Assembly (NCBI GenBank): GCA_900771955.1 | Contig: CAAGPW010000097.1 | Coordinates: 1-7,565, forward strand | DNA length: 7,565 bases | Reading direction: 5' to 3' | Origin: Lachnospiraceae bacterium | GTDB taxonomy: Bacteria; Bacillota; Clostridia; Lachnospirales; Lachnospiraceae | In this document: positions 1 through 7,503 of the stretch, one piece after another | Layout: each line of letters starts with the position of its first letter | How positions within the stretch are numbered: position 1 is the first letter of the stretch | Notes under the pieces: model-generated | What the model saw: only the letters and a program-made list of their open reading frames with translations | Database searches by the model: none | Told to the model about the DNA's origin: nothing | Program-made: the position numbers and the translations under genes

Positions 1-49
1 TACGTGATAACAACCAGCTAATGGGACAAGAGGGAAGAAAGCTTAAGGG

Positions 50-86
50 CTTTTGACCCCGGTATCGTGACAAAAGAAATGTCCCT
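50..86 (+). repeat. Left terminal inverted repeat, 37 bp
   Basis: It reads CTTTTGACCCCGG at its outer end and continues through GGTATCGTGACAAAAGAAA to GTCCCT. It matches the reverse complement of 7504-7540 at 36 of 37 positions; the single difference is T80 against C in the other copy. Similarity stops abruptly on both sides. The outermost 27 bp are themselves imperfectly palindromic (CTTTTG ... CAAAAG). The inner two bases lie inside the stop codon of the ECF ATPase gene. Confidence 0.93.
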
Positions 87-1479
87 AACGTCCAAGGGAA
101 TTGTCGATTTGAATATATCCGCAGCATGTTCTATTCAGAAATTCGTAATCATGTGTCACCACCAGTATGATATATTTCTCTTTTGCCAGTTTCTTCATGA
201 TTTTTTCTACCTGACACATGTGTCTGAAATCCAGTCCGCTGGTAGGTTCGTCAAATATAAGTAGTTTCTTGCCGCCCATCACTGCCTGACATATGGCAAG
301 CCGCTGTCTTTGTCCACTGGATAAGGTCATAGGATGGTTGTCTGTATATTCTGCGAGGTCAAAGCTTTCTAACAGATTCATGATTTCTGCATCAGTGGCA
401 TCTTCTTTAGCCAGTAAGCATTCATTTTTTACACTGTCAGAAAATAGCTGGTGATTCACTTCCTGCATTACCATACCGAACAGTTTCGTTCGGGCTTTGC
501 CGGACAGTTTCTTTCCTTTATATATAATCTCACCGTCCTTTTGGGGTAGCAGTCCGCACAGGCAATAACAAAACGTTGACTTTCCAGCTCCGTTTCTACC
601 AAGGATTCCGATAATGTCGCCTTCATTGGCGTATAAAGATACATTATGGAAGATAAGCTGCTTCTTCCTTTTGCAGGAAAGATCACGAATCATAAGATCT
701 GCATCTTTCTGAGTATTTGAAAGTTCAGGCACATGTATCTGTTCCTGAGAGATACTTCTAAGTCCCATAAGCTCCCGCTCTGTATCAGAAAGCAGCCTGA
801 ACTTTGATGGAGTAAATTCCTGCTCTATATGTCCTGACTTTATATAGATGATTCTGTCTGCAAATTTCTGAAGATATGCCAGTCTGTGTTCTGCAACTAT
901 TACCGTGTGTCCATTATTCTTAATGACTTCCAGCCTTTTGCACAACTTGTCTATACCTGCTGCATCCAGATTGGCAGATGGTTCATCCAACACATATACC
1001 TCCGGGTTCATGGTATATACAGAGGCAAATGCCAGAAGCTGTTTTTCCCCACCTGACATAGAGAATACATTCCTATCAGCAAGGTTTTTTATTTCCAATT
1101 CCGTTATGGTGTCATCCACTCTCTTGTGTATATCATCCGGTTCAACACCTTTGTTTTCCAGTCCAAAGGCCATTTCAGCACTGGAATTGGTATGAAAGAA
1201 CTGCGTCTTGGGATTCTGGAATACAGATCCAACCAGTTCTGCTATTTCATACATTGGAGTCTGTGCAATATTTTTGCCGGATACGGTAACGCTTCCTTCC
1301 AAGGTAACATCCTTCACAAAATGTGGAATTAACCCATTGACAAGTTTCGTTATAGTGGTTTTACCACATCCGCTGTCCCCACAGATCAAGACAAATTCTC
1401 CATCTTTTATCTCTAAATTTATATCTGATAAAATATATTTGTCCTGTAGTTTTACATTTATGTCTTCAAATTTTATCAC
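85..1479 (-). CDS. ECF transporter ATPase, two ABC domains fused in one chain (EcfA1-EcfA2 type)
   Basis: Cytoplasmic energy-coupling ATPase of the ECF importer. It has two tandem nucleotide-binding domains. Domain 1 shows Walker A GDSGCGKTT near residue 34, a Q-loop VFQNPKTQ, signature SGGEKQ near 140 and Walker B VYVLDEPSANLD near 165. Domain 2 shows Walker A GRNGAGKST near 295, signature LSSGQRQ near 386, Walker B LIFDEPTSGLD near 407 and an H-loop VTHDYEF near 441. Both catalytic glutamates are present, so both sites look competent. The frame opens at a GTG at 1491, but that codon touches the AAAGGTG ribosome-binding site. The GTG at 1479 sits 9 nt beyond it and gives MIKFEDINV, the usual family beginning, hence 464 aa. 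The gene follows EcfT by 17 bp. Its stop (TAG) overlaps the left inverted repeat, and the C-terminus (IDNSLGR) may be slightly shortened or rewritten by that junction. Confidence 0.93.
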   Translation of the reverse strand: MIKFEDINVKLQDKYILSDINLEIKDGEFVLICGDSGCGKTTITKLVNGLIPHFVKDVTLEGSVTVSGKNIAQTPMYEIAELVGSVFQNPKTQFFHTNSSAEMAFGLENKGVEPDDIHKRVDDTITELEIKNLADRNVFSMSGGEKQLLAFASVYTMNPEVYVLDEPSANLDAAGIDKLCKRLEVIKNNGHTVIVAEHRLAYLQKFADRIIYIKSGHIEQEFTPSKFRLLSDTERELMGLRSISQEQIHVPELSNTQKDADLMIRDLSCKRKKQLIFHNVSLYANEGDIIGILGRNGAGKSTFCYCLCGLLPQKDGEIIYKGKKLSGKARTKLFGMVMQEVNHQLFSDSVKNECLLAKEDATDAEIMNLLESFDLAEYTDNHPMTLSSGQRQRLAICQAVMGGKKLLIFDEPTSGLDFRHMCQVEKIMKKLAKEKYIILVVTHDYEFLNRTCCGYIQIDNSLGR

Positions 1480-1496
1480 GATAATGTCCACACCTT

Positions 1497-2177
1497 TCAG
1501 TAACCTGCTGTTATAAGTAATGCAACTCCGATTGTTGCCAGAATTGTTACAATCCAGTCTGATACTACCATATGTATCTTAATGGCACTGGTCTTTTTAC
1601 ATGGATTTTCAATTCCCCTTGCGACCGCTGCAGCTGCTATCTCATCAGAAGTATTGACAGCAGACATCATAAGCGGAACAATCGTACATTCTAATCTACT
1701 GGAAAACGGAATATTTTGCAGCTTCATGGCTGCTCTTATATGTGTAAATTCTTCTTTGATAGCCGGAAAATATCTAAAAGTTGTAGACATGGCTATGATA
1801 AATCCCTGTGGGAGATGTAATGCGCGCATGGCCGCTATCATTTTCTGCATGGGTGATGTGCGAAGAATCAATAAACCGGCCAGAATACAAGGCATCATGC
1901 GCAAGGTATAATTAATAAAAACCGGAAAAATCATATTGATCCATGCCGGACACAGGGGAAATACAAATTTTAACAATAACCGAAAGACAATAAGCAGCAA
2001 AGTTCCTTTTATTGCAGCCATATACTGCCCATATAGCAACAAGAGTAGGAGAAATATGCCTGAAAGCATACTTCCCTGCTCTGTATTTTTCTCACAGAAC
2101 ATTCCTATGTTTGCAACTAACAACAACCATAGACCAGCTCTGGGGTCGAGAGGTTTTATCTTGGTCTGACCGTTCAT
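1497..2177 (-). CDS. ECF transporter T component (CbiQ/EcfT family transmembrane protein)
   Basis: 226-aa membrane protein that couples the ATPase to the substrate-binding S component. Hydrophobic segments lie near residues 14-29, 37-50, 56-76, 90-105 and 205-224. Between them is the long cytoplasmic region typical of EcfT, with TTFRYFPAIKEEF and an IRAAMKLQNI helix. The family signature Ala-Arg-Gly appears as AAAVARGIENP near residue 187; the Arg-containing motifs are the contacts for the ATPase groove. The length is slightly short of the usual 250-270 aa but the architecture is complete. Its ATG shares one base with the stop of the S-component gene (TAATG), indicating translational coupling. 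The low content of charged residues at the start (MNGQTKIKPLDPRAGL) matches other CbiQ-like proteins, which often begin with a DPR motif. Confidence 0.9.
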   Translation of the reverse strand: MNGQTKIKPLDPRAGLWLLLVANIGMFCEKNTEQGSMLSGIFLLLLLLYGQYMAAIKGTLLLIVFRLLLKFVFPLCPAWINMIFPVFINYTLRMMPCILAGLLILRTSPMQKMIAAMRALHLPQGFIIAMSTTFRYFPAIKEEFTHIRAAMKLQNIPFSSRLECTIVPLMMSAVNTSDEIAAAAVARGIENPCKKTSAIKIHMVVSDWIVTILATIGVALLITAGY

Positions 2178-2773
2178 TATACGATTCCTGCCTTCTTGAA
2201 GTGCTTACGAAACAGTCCTTTCGCAATCATTGCGCCTACAAATCCCCCTACTATAGGAGAGATGCACAGGCCTATGAACATAGGTGTAGAGATTAGTCCT
2301 GACAATGACTGGACATATTCAGCGGACATGCCATTTTGCTGGATTTGCGCAAGGAAGCTGTCTTTGTATACCCATATTGCCATTGGTGAACCTAACATGC
2401 CGTAGCAGAAAATGATATAGGATATTGTCATGTGGACGAAATTGTTATCGTATTTCGTAAACGCTCTGTATACCTCTGACAAAATGCATGCCACTGCAAA
2501 TGTAATCAGCAGAAGGACAGTAAATTGTCCTGTTACGAAATACAGTAGTGCAGTGATAGCACCCATAATAAGTACGGCTCCCGGTTTACGTACCTTAGAT
2601 TCCATCAGCATGAATGGAATTCCGGTAAGGATTCCTGCCACACCCGGTAACAACAGCCATAATACCGGTACAAAACCGGTTATCATTGCTGCGAGATTCA
2701 GTATAAAATAGATTGCAGAAAATATGCCTATTGTGATGAGATCTCTGCCTGTTAATTTTCTTGATTCGTTCAT
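2177..2773 (-). CDS. ECF transporter S component, MptD/Trep_Strep family
   Basis: 198-aa integral membrane protein predicted to bind the substrate of the ECF importer. The opening MNESRKLTGRDLITIGIF is characteristic of the Trep_Strep (MptD-like) putative S-component family, whose substrate is not firmly established. About six hydrophobic segments are visible, including IGIFSAIYFILNLAAM, VPVLWLLLPGVAGI, LIMGAITALLYFV, VLLLITFAVACIL, TISYIIFCYGML and FIGLCISPIVGGFVGAMIA. The C-terminus is basic (FRKHFKKAGIV), placing it on the inside. The frame extends nine codons upstream, but the ATG at 2773 is preferred. It has GGAGGG seven bases upstream and forms an ATGA overlap with the stop of the preceding ABC gene. 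Its position between the exporter-fold ABC pair and EcfT/EcfA makes it the dedicated S component of this locus rather than an orphan. Confidence 0.88.
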   Translation of the reverse strand: MNESRKLTGRDLITIGIFSAIYFILNLAAMITGFVPVLWLLLPGVAGILTGIPFMLMESKVRKPGAVLIMGAITALLYFVTGQFTVLLLITFAVACILSEVYRAFTKYDNNFVHMTISYIIFCYGMLGSPMAIWVYKDSFLAQIQQNGMSAEYVQSLSGLISTPMFIGLCISPIVGGFVGAMIAKGLFRKHFKKAGIV

Positions 2774-4545
2774 TTTTTTCCCTCCTGTGCTAATTTCCAA
2801 CCTTCTGATTTACTTCGGATATCTACAAAATTTTTATATTTTCCGGGTACTTGTACAAGCTCCCTATGGGTTCCTCGCTGGACTACCCGGCCGTCATCAA
2901 CTACAAGTATCTGATCTGCCTGTTCAATGGTTGCCAGTCGGTGAGCAATCGTTACAATCGTTTTGCCCTTGGTAAGCTCAGATATTGCTGCCTGTATCAG
3001 ATGCTCATTTTCAGGATCAACGCTGGCTGTAGCCTCATCCAATATGATGATGGGCGCATCCTTCAAAATAGCTCTTGCTATGGAAATACGCTGTTTCTCA
3101 CCGCCTGATAAGCTTCCGCCACCCTCTCCGATCACTGTGTCGTAACCATTCGGAAATGCCATGATAAAATCATGGCAGCACGCTTTTTTAGCGGCTTCTA
3201 TCATTTCTTCTTCCGTTGCATCCGGCTTGCCAAAGCATATGTTATTCCTTATGGTATCGTGGAACAGATAGACATTCTGGAATACCATTGACATATTTGA
3301 CAAAAGGCTGTCGCATGTGAATTCCTTTACATTGTGTCCGCCTACACTGATACTTCCGTGGTTCACATCATAGAATCTGGCAATCAGGTTGCATATGGTA
3401 GATTTACCGCTTCCCGATGGACCTACGATCGCAGTCACCGTATTTTGGGGAATTTTAAAACTGACATCCTTAAGCACCTGTCTTTTGCTTTGTCCCTCTC
3501 CATAGGAAAAGTCAACGTTTCTGAATTCGATATCATAATGGTCAATTTCTATCTGCCTGCCATCTGCATCAATGAAGGATTCCCCTGTCAGTGCATTCAG
3601 ATGATCCAGAGCATCATCTATGATTGCGAGAATATGGGCACAGTCGGATATCGGTTCCAGCGAGCCGAATATATGGAATGACAGCAGAACGATCAGTACC
3701 ACGGATGTGAAATTGATCTGGCCTGTAATGCCAAGATAGAACGCAGCAATGACAATCGCCACACTTGCAGTCTTCAGCGCCAGAAGATGCAGTGCATTGA
3801 AAGGAATATATCCCCACTCTATCTTCAGGTTGATGTCACGGCTGTCTCTGCAGGCTGTTCTCATGGCATCCATGGAAGCTCCTGCCCGGCCAAAGGATTT
3901 CACAACCGCAAGACCTCTGGCATATTCCAGTGTTGCTCCGGTTAAATCCCTATTCGCCTCTGAAAGGACGGGTGCATTCTGTGCGCTGTATCTGGAAATT
4001 ACAAGCAGGAATATCAAGGATAATGCTGCCCCCGCTATGGCTATCAGGCCGACTCTCCAGTTAATATAAATCAGCCACAGAAGGATGCACACAAAGTTCA
4101 GATAGCCACCGACGAAATTATCAATCATACGGATTCCCATGCCTTCAAGGGTATGAAGTCCTGTTGTGATGGAATTCAATATCGTGCTGGTATTCATATT
4201 CTGGAAATATCCAAGGGATACTCTTTTCAGGGCATCTCCTACAGCCAGCCTGTCTCTGGCTATCAGTTCATAGCTGATGGCTTCCTGAAATCTTGCTCTC
4301 AGATAATCAAAGAGAAATCTAAGGAAGATGAACAGTAACAGAATCCCGACACTTCTGCCTACCCATGCAGTACTGATCATTTCACCTTTTCCCGTGCATT
4401 TTACGAGTTTCCCTATTATGAATGCGGCCCATATAACAGGCATTGCAGCGAACCATCCTGAGAAAAAGGAGAATACAAAGCCAATATACAAATTTTTCTT
4501 AAAGGTTCCACACCAGTGAATAATTCGTTTTACTGTCTTGAACAT
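2770..4545 (-). CDS. ABC transporter, fused permease-ATPase half-transporter (second of pair, YbtQ-like position)
   Basis: 591-aa half-transporter: an N-terminal six-helix exporter-fold membrane domain (about residues 15-300) followed by a nucleotide-binding domain. Walker A GPSGSGKST is near 376, the Q-loop region MVFQNVYLFHD follows, signature LSGGEKQRISIARA is near 478, Walker B IIILDEATASVDPE near 498 and the H-loop AHRLATI near 533. All catalytic residues are intact. It probably pairs with the upstream paralogue as a heterodimer in the cytoplasmic membrane. In YbtP/YbtQ and mycobacterial IrtA/IrtB this fold works as a metal-siderophore importer, and the AraC and ECF context supports that reading; a drug or peptide exporter cannot be excluded. 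The frame is open to 4608, but the ATG at 4545 (MFKTVKRI) has AAGGAGG nine bases upstream. This start overlaps the preceding gene by 16 bp. Confidence 0.9.
   Translation of the reverse strand: MFKTVKRIIHWCGTFKKNLYIGFVFSFFSGWFAAMPVIWAAFIIGKLVKCTGKGEMISTAWVGRSVGILLLFIFLRFLFDYLRARFQEAISYELIARDRLAVGDALKRVSLGYFQNMNTSTILNSITTGLHTLEGMGIRMIDNFVGGYLNFVCILLWLIYINWRVGLIAIAGAALSLIFLLVISRYSAQNAPVLSEANRDLTGATLEYARGLAVVKSFGRAGASMDAMRTACRDSRDINLKIEWGYIPFNALHLLALKTASVAIVIAAFYLGITGQINFTSVVLIVLLSFHIFGSLEPISDCAHILAIIDDALDHLNALTGESFIDADGRQIEIDHYDIEFRNVDFSYGEGQSKRQVLKDVSFKIPQNTVTAIVGPSGSGKSTICNLIARFYDVNHGSISVGGHNVKEFTCDSLLSNMSMVFQNVYLFHDTIRNNICFGKPDATEEEMIEAAKKACCHDFIMAFPNGYDTVIGEGGGSLSGGEKQRISIARAILKDAPIIILDEATASVDPENEHLIQAAISELTKGKTIVTIAHRLATIEQADQILVVDDGRVVQRGTHRELVQVPGKYKNFVDIRSKSEGWKLAQEGKK
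2780..2788 (-). promoter_or_regulatory. Ribosome-binding site deciding the start of the S-component gene
   Basis: AGGAGGGA on the minus strand sits about seven bases before the ATG at 2773 and within the last codons of the second ABC gene, where it encodes Gln-Glu-Gly. It favours the start MNESRKL over the upstream in-frame ATG at 2800. Confidence 0.7.
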
Positions 4546-6326
4546 ATCATTTCGCCTCCTTTCTGACCGCCGACTGCCCAGTGTCTGGCTCCTACATGTG
4601 CCTGCCACATTCTTTCATAGAGCGGACAATTCATAAGCAGCTCTTCCTGTGTTCCTTTTGCTTCTATGCCGCCATTATTCAAAACAACAATCTGATCTGC
4701 ATCTGTTATTGTTGATAATCTATGGGCAATCACAAGCAGTGTTTTGCCTCTGGTCAGCTCTTCTATACTTCTCTGCAGCTTATCTTCATTCTCCGGGTCT
4801 GTGAAAGCTGTCGCCTCATCTAATATGACAATAGGCGCATTCTTCAGCATAATTCTGGCAATGGCGATTCTCTGTTTTTCTCCGCCTGAAAGGCGCTTGC
4901 CTGCTTCGCCGGCCGGAGTGTCGTAGCCTTGCGGCAGCTTCTCTATAAATTCCTCACAGCAGGCTTTTCTTGCGGCTTCTTTAACCTGCTCGTCAGTTGC
5001 AGACGGGTTACCAAGTCGTATATTTTCCATAATGGAGCATCTGAACAGAAAATTATCCTGTGTTACGAAGCTCACCATTTCAGAGAGCTGCTCGAGAGAC
5101 ATATCCTTGACATTAACGCCGCCTATTGTTATCGCGCCATCGGTCACATCCCAGAACCTGGAAATGAGTTTGGCAACGGTCGACTTTCCGCCACCGCTTG
5201 GACCGACCAGAGCGGTATAGCTTCCGGATGGCATATCCAGATCAATGCCATGCAGCACTTCGTCCTTTGCCTCTCCTGTATAAGAGAAGCGGACATTCCT
5301 TAATTGAATATCGTGACTGGTGATTTTCGCACATCTCGAAGGCTCGGGTAATTCCGGCATACCAAGAAGTCCCTGAATGCTTGAGATGTTATATTTCATT
5401 TCGCGGATGCTCTCCATGAATACTTCTATCTTGGCAAATGACGTCACCATGGACATGGACAGCATCACGGCAAGAACCAGCTGGGATATCGTAAGCTGTC
5501 CATGAATTGTCAGATACAGTCCTACGGGCAGAGTTCCGAGAAGCGTGGACGGGAACAGTGCAAAGGTCATTTTCATGGTAATCCATGTAGAGGACAGCCA
5601 TTTAATAACGAATTTCTTGTAATCAAGAATTGCCTTGGAGTACTTTTCGTAAGAAGTACCGGATCTGCCGAATGCCTTGATTACCTCAATTCCTTCTATG
5701 TATTCTACAATCGTACTGTTCATATGTGCATTGGATTCATCATACTGGGTAAAGCTCTTGCCGCTTATGACCATGGTAAGAATCATGAATACCATGGACA
5801 ATGGAACTGTGACAAGGGATGCCAGGGCAATTCTCCAATCCAGTGCAATTAAAGCAATGATGCTTATAACTGGCAGTAACAGGTGTCCGCTTCCTTCCGG
5901 AATCATATGGGCAAGAGGCGGTTCCATACCCTCTATTTTCTCTACCATGATACTTTTGATCTCGCCGATACTGTGTCCTTCCACATCCCCCAGTGGGGCT
6001 TTGAGGAACCGGTCTGTCAACTGAAGTCTCAGTCCTTCCAGAATATGATAGGCGGCAATGTGCGATATCCAGGTCGAAGCTGAAAAACATACAATTTTAA
6101 CTATATGGAACAATAGTGCATACAGGCACCATCTGACTATATCCTCTGCGGGGATATTGTTGAGATTTCTTATGTAGAGGTCTATGGCCCGGTATATGCA
6201 GTAATATGGAATAAGGCCGTTAATGACACTTATGATGGAGAGAACGATTGACAGAATCAGTCTTCGTCCATTTCCGTCGGTATAACTGAGCAGTACCTTT
6301 AACCAACTGTTTTTTTCACCTTTCAT
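4530..6326 (-). CDS. ABC transporter, fused permease-ATPase half-transporter (first of pair, YbtP-like position)
   Basis: 598-aa half-transporter. The N-terminal membrane domain has six hydrophobic segments between residues about 22 and 300, beginning LILSIVLSIISVINGLIPYY. The nucleotide-binding domain carries Walker A GPSGGGKST near 376, a Q-loop VTQDNFLFRCS, signature LSGGEKQRIAIARI near 479, Walker B IVILDEATAFTDPE near 500 and H-loop AHRLSTI near 534. Both half-transporters of the pair have a canonical Walker B glutamate, so neither site looks degenerate. The D-loop alanine or valine usually seen after EATA is Phe here (EATAFTDPEN), a mild deviation. There is no extra N-terminal siderophore-interacting domain of the IrtA kind. 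AAGGAAG lies five bases before the ATG. The gap to the AraC gene is 49 bp with no terminator, so co-transcription is likely. Its C-terminal tail (QKGGE) encodes the ribosome-binding site of the next gene. Confidence 0.9.
   Translation of the reverse strand: MKGEKNSWLKVLLSYTDGNGRRLILSIVLSIISVINGLIPYYCIYRAIDLYIRNLNNIPAEDIVRWCLYALLFHIVKIVCFSASTWISHIAAYHILEGLRLQLTDRFLKAPLGDVEGHSIGEIKSIMVEKIEGMEPPLAHMIPEGSGHLLLPVISIIALIALDWRIALASLVTVPLSMVFMILTMVISGKSFTQYDESNAHMNSTIVEYIEGIEVIKAFGRSGTSYEKYSKAILDYKKFVIKWLSSTWITMKMTFALFPSTLLGTLPVGLYLTIHGQLTISQLVLAVMLSMSMVTSFAKIEVFMESIREMKYNISSIQGLLGMPELPEPSRCAKITSHDIQLRNVRFSYTGEAKDEVLHGIDLDMPSGSYTALVGPSGGGKSTVAKLISRFWDVTDGAITIGGVNVKDMSLEQLSEMVSFVTQDNFLFRCSIMENIRLGNPSATDEQVKEAARKACCEEFIEKLPQGYDTPAGEAGKRLSGGEKQRIAIARIMLKNAPIVILDEATAFTDPENEDKLQRSIEELTRGKTLLVIAHRLSTITDADQIVVLNNGGIEAKGTQEELLMNCPLYERMWQAHVGARHWAVGGQKGGEMICSRQ
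4553..4562 (-). promoter_or_regulatory. Ribosome-binding site deciding the start of the second ABC gene
   Basis: On the minus strand AAAGGAGGCG precedes the ATG at 4545 by about nine bases while still inside the coding sequence of the first ABC gene. It supports MFKTVKRI as the true N-terminus rather than the longer frame from 4608, which has no comparable site. Confidence 0.7.
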
Positions 6327-6375
6327 TTTTCTTCCTTTTCCTTTCAGTAATCTGCAAAACTTCCATTTATGGTTT

Positions 6376-7374
6376 TTATAGACTCCCTTCTTTTCTGATT
6401 CTGTATTCAGCCGGAGAGACTCCCATTACACTGCGAAAAGCAACAGAAAACTTACTGGGATTTTCATATCCGACAAAGGAAGCTATTTCCTGTATTTTCC
6501 TGTTCTTATCCTGCATCAGCATGCTTGCTGCGATATTGATCCGGTACCTTTTCTGATAGGAATAAATAGAATCTCCGTAGACATCCTTGAAGCATTTCTT
6601 CATGGTAGTAGCAGGTATGTCGTACATGGATGATAAATCTTCTATGGTAAGTCTGCTTTTCAGATCACCTGTAATCTGTTCATGTACCGCCTTGATCTTT
6701 TCCATCTGGGTTCTGTAATAATACGGTTTGATCTCCTTGCTGTTTTCCATCGTCATGGTCTCAAGATACAGCAGTATCTCGACCACCTTTATCTGATAAT
6801 ATTCTTTTATTGCTGACATCTCAGGTCTTTCTATATTTCTTTGATAGAAACCGGAAATAATACGATTTAGTCCTTCATCATTACGAACGACATAAGGTTT
6901 ATTCTGTGTGCAATACCGTGTGCGTAATTCTGCAATGTTTGCAGAAAACCCATGAAACATAGTATCCAGCGCTTTTTGAGTTTCTTCTACATCCATGAAC
7001 ACACTGACGCCATGGTAATGTCTCAAAGGATAATACGATATGCCCTTATGATTTTCTCTGTTGTCCAACCGCAGTTCATTTTCCTGCATGATACAGAATA
7101 CTCCTGGCTGTACTTCCATTTCGATTCTGCCCTCCCGGCAGTGATCGATGCAGAGTACCTTCTTGTCTTTTTGAAGCTCAAATTCTGAATCATATTTCTC
7201 CATATGCATATCAGAGAAACATATCATCACTCCTGGCATGACCTTATATATAGTCATAATGCCTTCTCCTGTAGAATCATTCAGCATCAGGACAGAGCAG
7301 TGCTCATTTTTGATCAAAGTTTTCACATTATTTCCAAGATCCGCAACGTCATTTACTTTCAAATTATTCTTCAC
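6376..7374 (-). CDS. AraC-family transcriptional regulator (YbtA-like position)
   Basis: 332-aa regulator. The C-terminal 95 residues form the double helix-turn-helix DNA-binding domain. The first HTH is in the stretch around residues 243-266 (IEDLSSMYDIPATTMKKCF). The second is near 291-323, with the family signature IASFVGYENPSKFSVAFR followed by GVSPAEYR. The N-terminal 230 residues are a putative effector-binding region with no motif I can name; such domains in YbtA-type regulators sense the transported ligand. It is the first gene of the locus and probably activates the transport operon, and perhaps itself, when the substrate is present. Start choice is uncertain. The GTG at 7374 has GGAAAG only two bases away, while a TTG at 7362 lies six bases after a GAAGTGAAG stretch. 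No suitable ATG occurs before residue 30. Confidence 0.9.
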   Translation of the reverse strand: MKNNLKVNDVADLGNNVKTLIKNEHCSVLMLNDSTGEGIMTIYKVMPGVMICFSDMHMEKYDSEFELQKDKKVLCIDHCREGRIEMEVQPGVFCIMQENELRLDNRENHKGISYYPLRHYHGVSVFMDVEETQKALDTMFHGFSANIAELRTRYCTQNKPYVVRNDEGLNRIISGFYQRNIERPEMSAIKEYYQIKVVEILLYLETMTMENSKEIKPYYYRTQMEKIKAVHEQITGDLKSRLTIEDLSSMYDIPATTMKKCFKDVYGDSIYSYQKRYRINIAASMLMQDKNRKIQEIASFVGYENPSKFSVAFRSVMGVSPAEYRIRKEGSL

Positions 7375-7390
7375 TTCTTTCCAGCGCCTG

Positions 7391-7415
7391 CTAACTTGTG
7401 TTAGTTTACTCTAAC
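7391..7415. promoter_or_regulatory. Alternating GTTAG/CTAAC half-sites, candidate DtxR-type operator
   Basis: Three five-base half-sites alternate in orientation: CTAAC (7391-7395), GTTAG (7400-7404) and CTAAC (7411-7415), with spacers of 4 and 6 bp. They therefore form two overlapping inverted repeats sharing the middle site. The half-site core resembles that of DtxR/IdeR iron boxes (TTAGG...CCTAA family). The array would begin about two bases downstream of the candidate transcription start, a position suited to repression. The alternative is a site for the adjacent AraC-type protein. Confidence 0.4.
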
Positions 7416-7423
7416 CGTTTACC

Positions 7424-7452
7424 ACGGTATCACGACAATTGCTCCTTGTCCA
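7424..7452 (-). promoter_or_regulatory. Candidate sigma-A promoter with extended -10
   Basis: On the minus strand TGGACA (7452-7447, five of six to TTGACA) is separated by 17 bp from TACCGT (7429-7424). TGA immediately upstream of the latter provides an extended -10 TG. The -10 itself is weak (three of six), as expected for an activator-dependent promoter. Transcription would start near 7417, about 43 bp before the GTG start of the AraC-type gene. No better -35/-10 pair is visible between the right inverted repeat and that gene. Confidence 0.4.
7425..7438 (+). repeat. Internal partial copy of the inverted-repeat core
   Basis: CGGTATCACGACAA matches the core of the terminal repeat (CGGTATCGTGACAA at 60-73, and inverted at 7517-7530) at 12 of 14 positions; the two differing bases are adjacent and central. 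Together with 7517-7530 it could pair as a 12-bp stem interrupted by a 2-nt internal loop, with a loop of 78 nt. It overlaps the candidate -10 promoter element. Confidence 0.5.
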
Positions 7453-7503
7453 TACCAAAAAAGACATTAACAATCCATTCAGACATAAACTTAGCCGAGC
7501 CAG

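Noticed and set aside
38..53. Small hairpin AAAGC-TTAAGG-GCTTT as an intrinsic terminator
   Set aside because: The stem is only five base pairs, and on the strand transcribed from the operon it is not followed by a T-run, so it is not convincing.
905..2711. Plus-strand open frames opposite the ECF genes
   Set aside because: They are antisense shadows of clear conserved proteins, have no convincing ribosome-binding sites, and show no recognisable motifs.
5389..6090. Additional minus-strand frames inside the first ABC gene (5389-5601, 5740-6090)
   Set aside because: They are out-of-frame readings of the ABC permease region with unlikely composition (many Ser, Arg, Cys, His) and no family motifs.
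99..7440. Inverted eight-base match AATTGTCG (99-106) and CGACAATT (7433-7440) near the two ends
   Set aside because: It lies at different distances from the repeats (12 and 63 bp), the left copy is in coding sequence, and eight bases is too short to stand alone.
7453..7503. Possible riboswitch or leader RNA upstream of the AraC gene
   Set aside because: This stretch lies upstream of the candidate promoter, and the predicted leader of about 43 nt is too short for a riboswitch. No conserved metal, cobalamin or thiamine leader pattern is visible.
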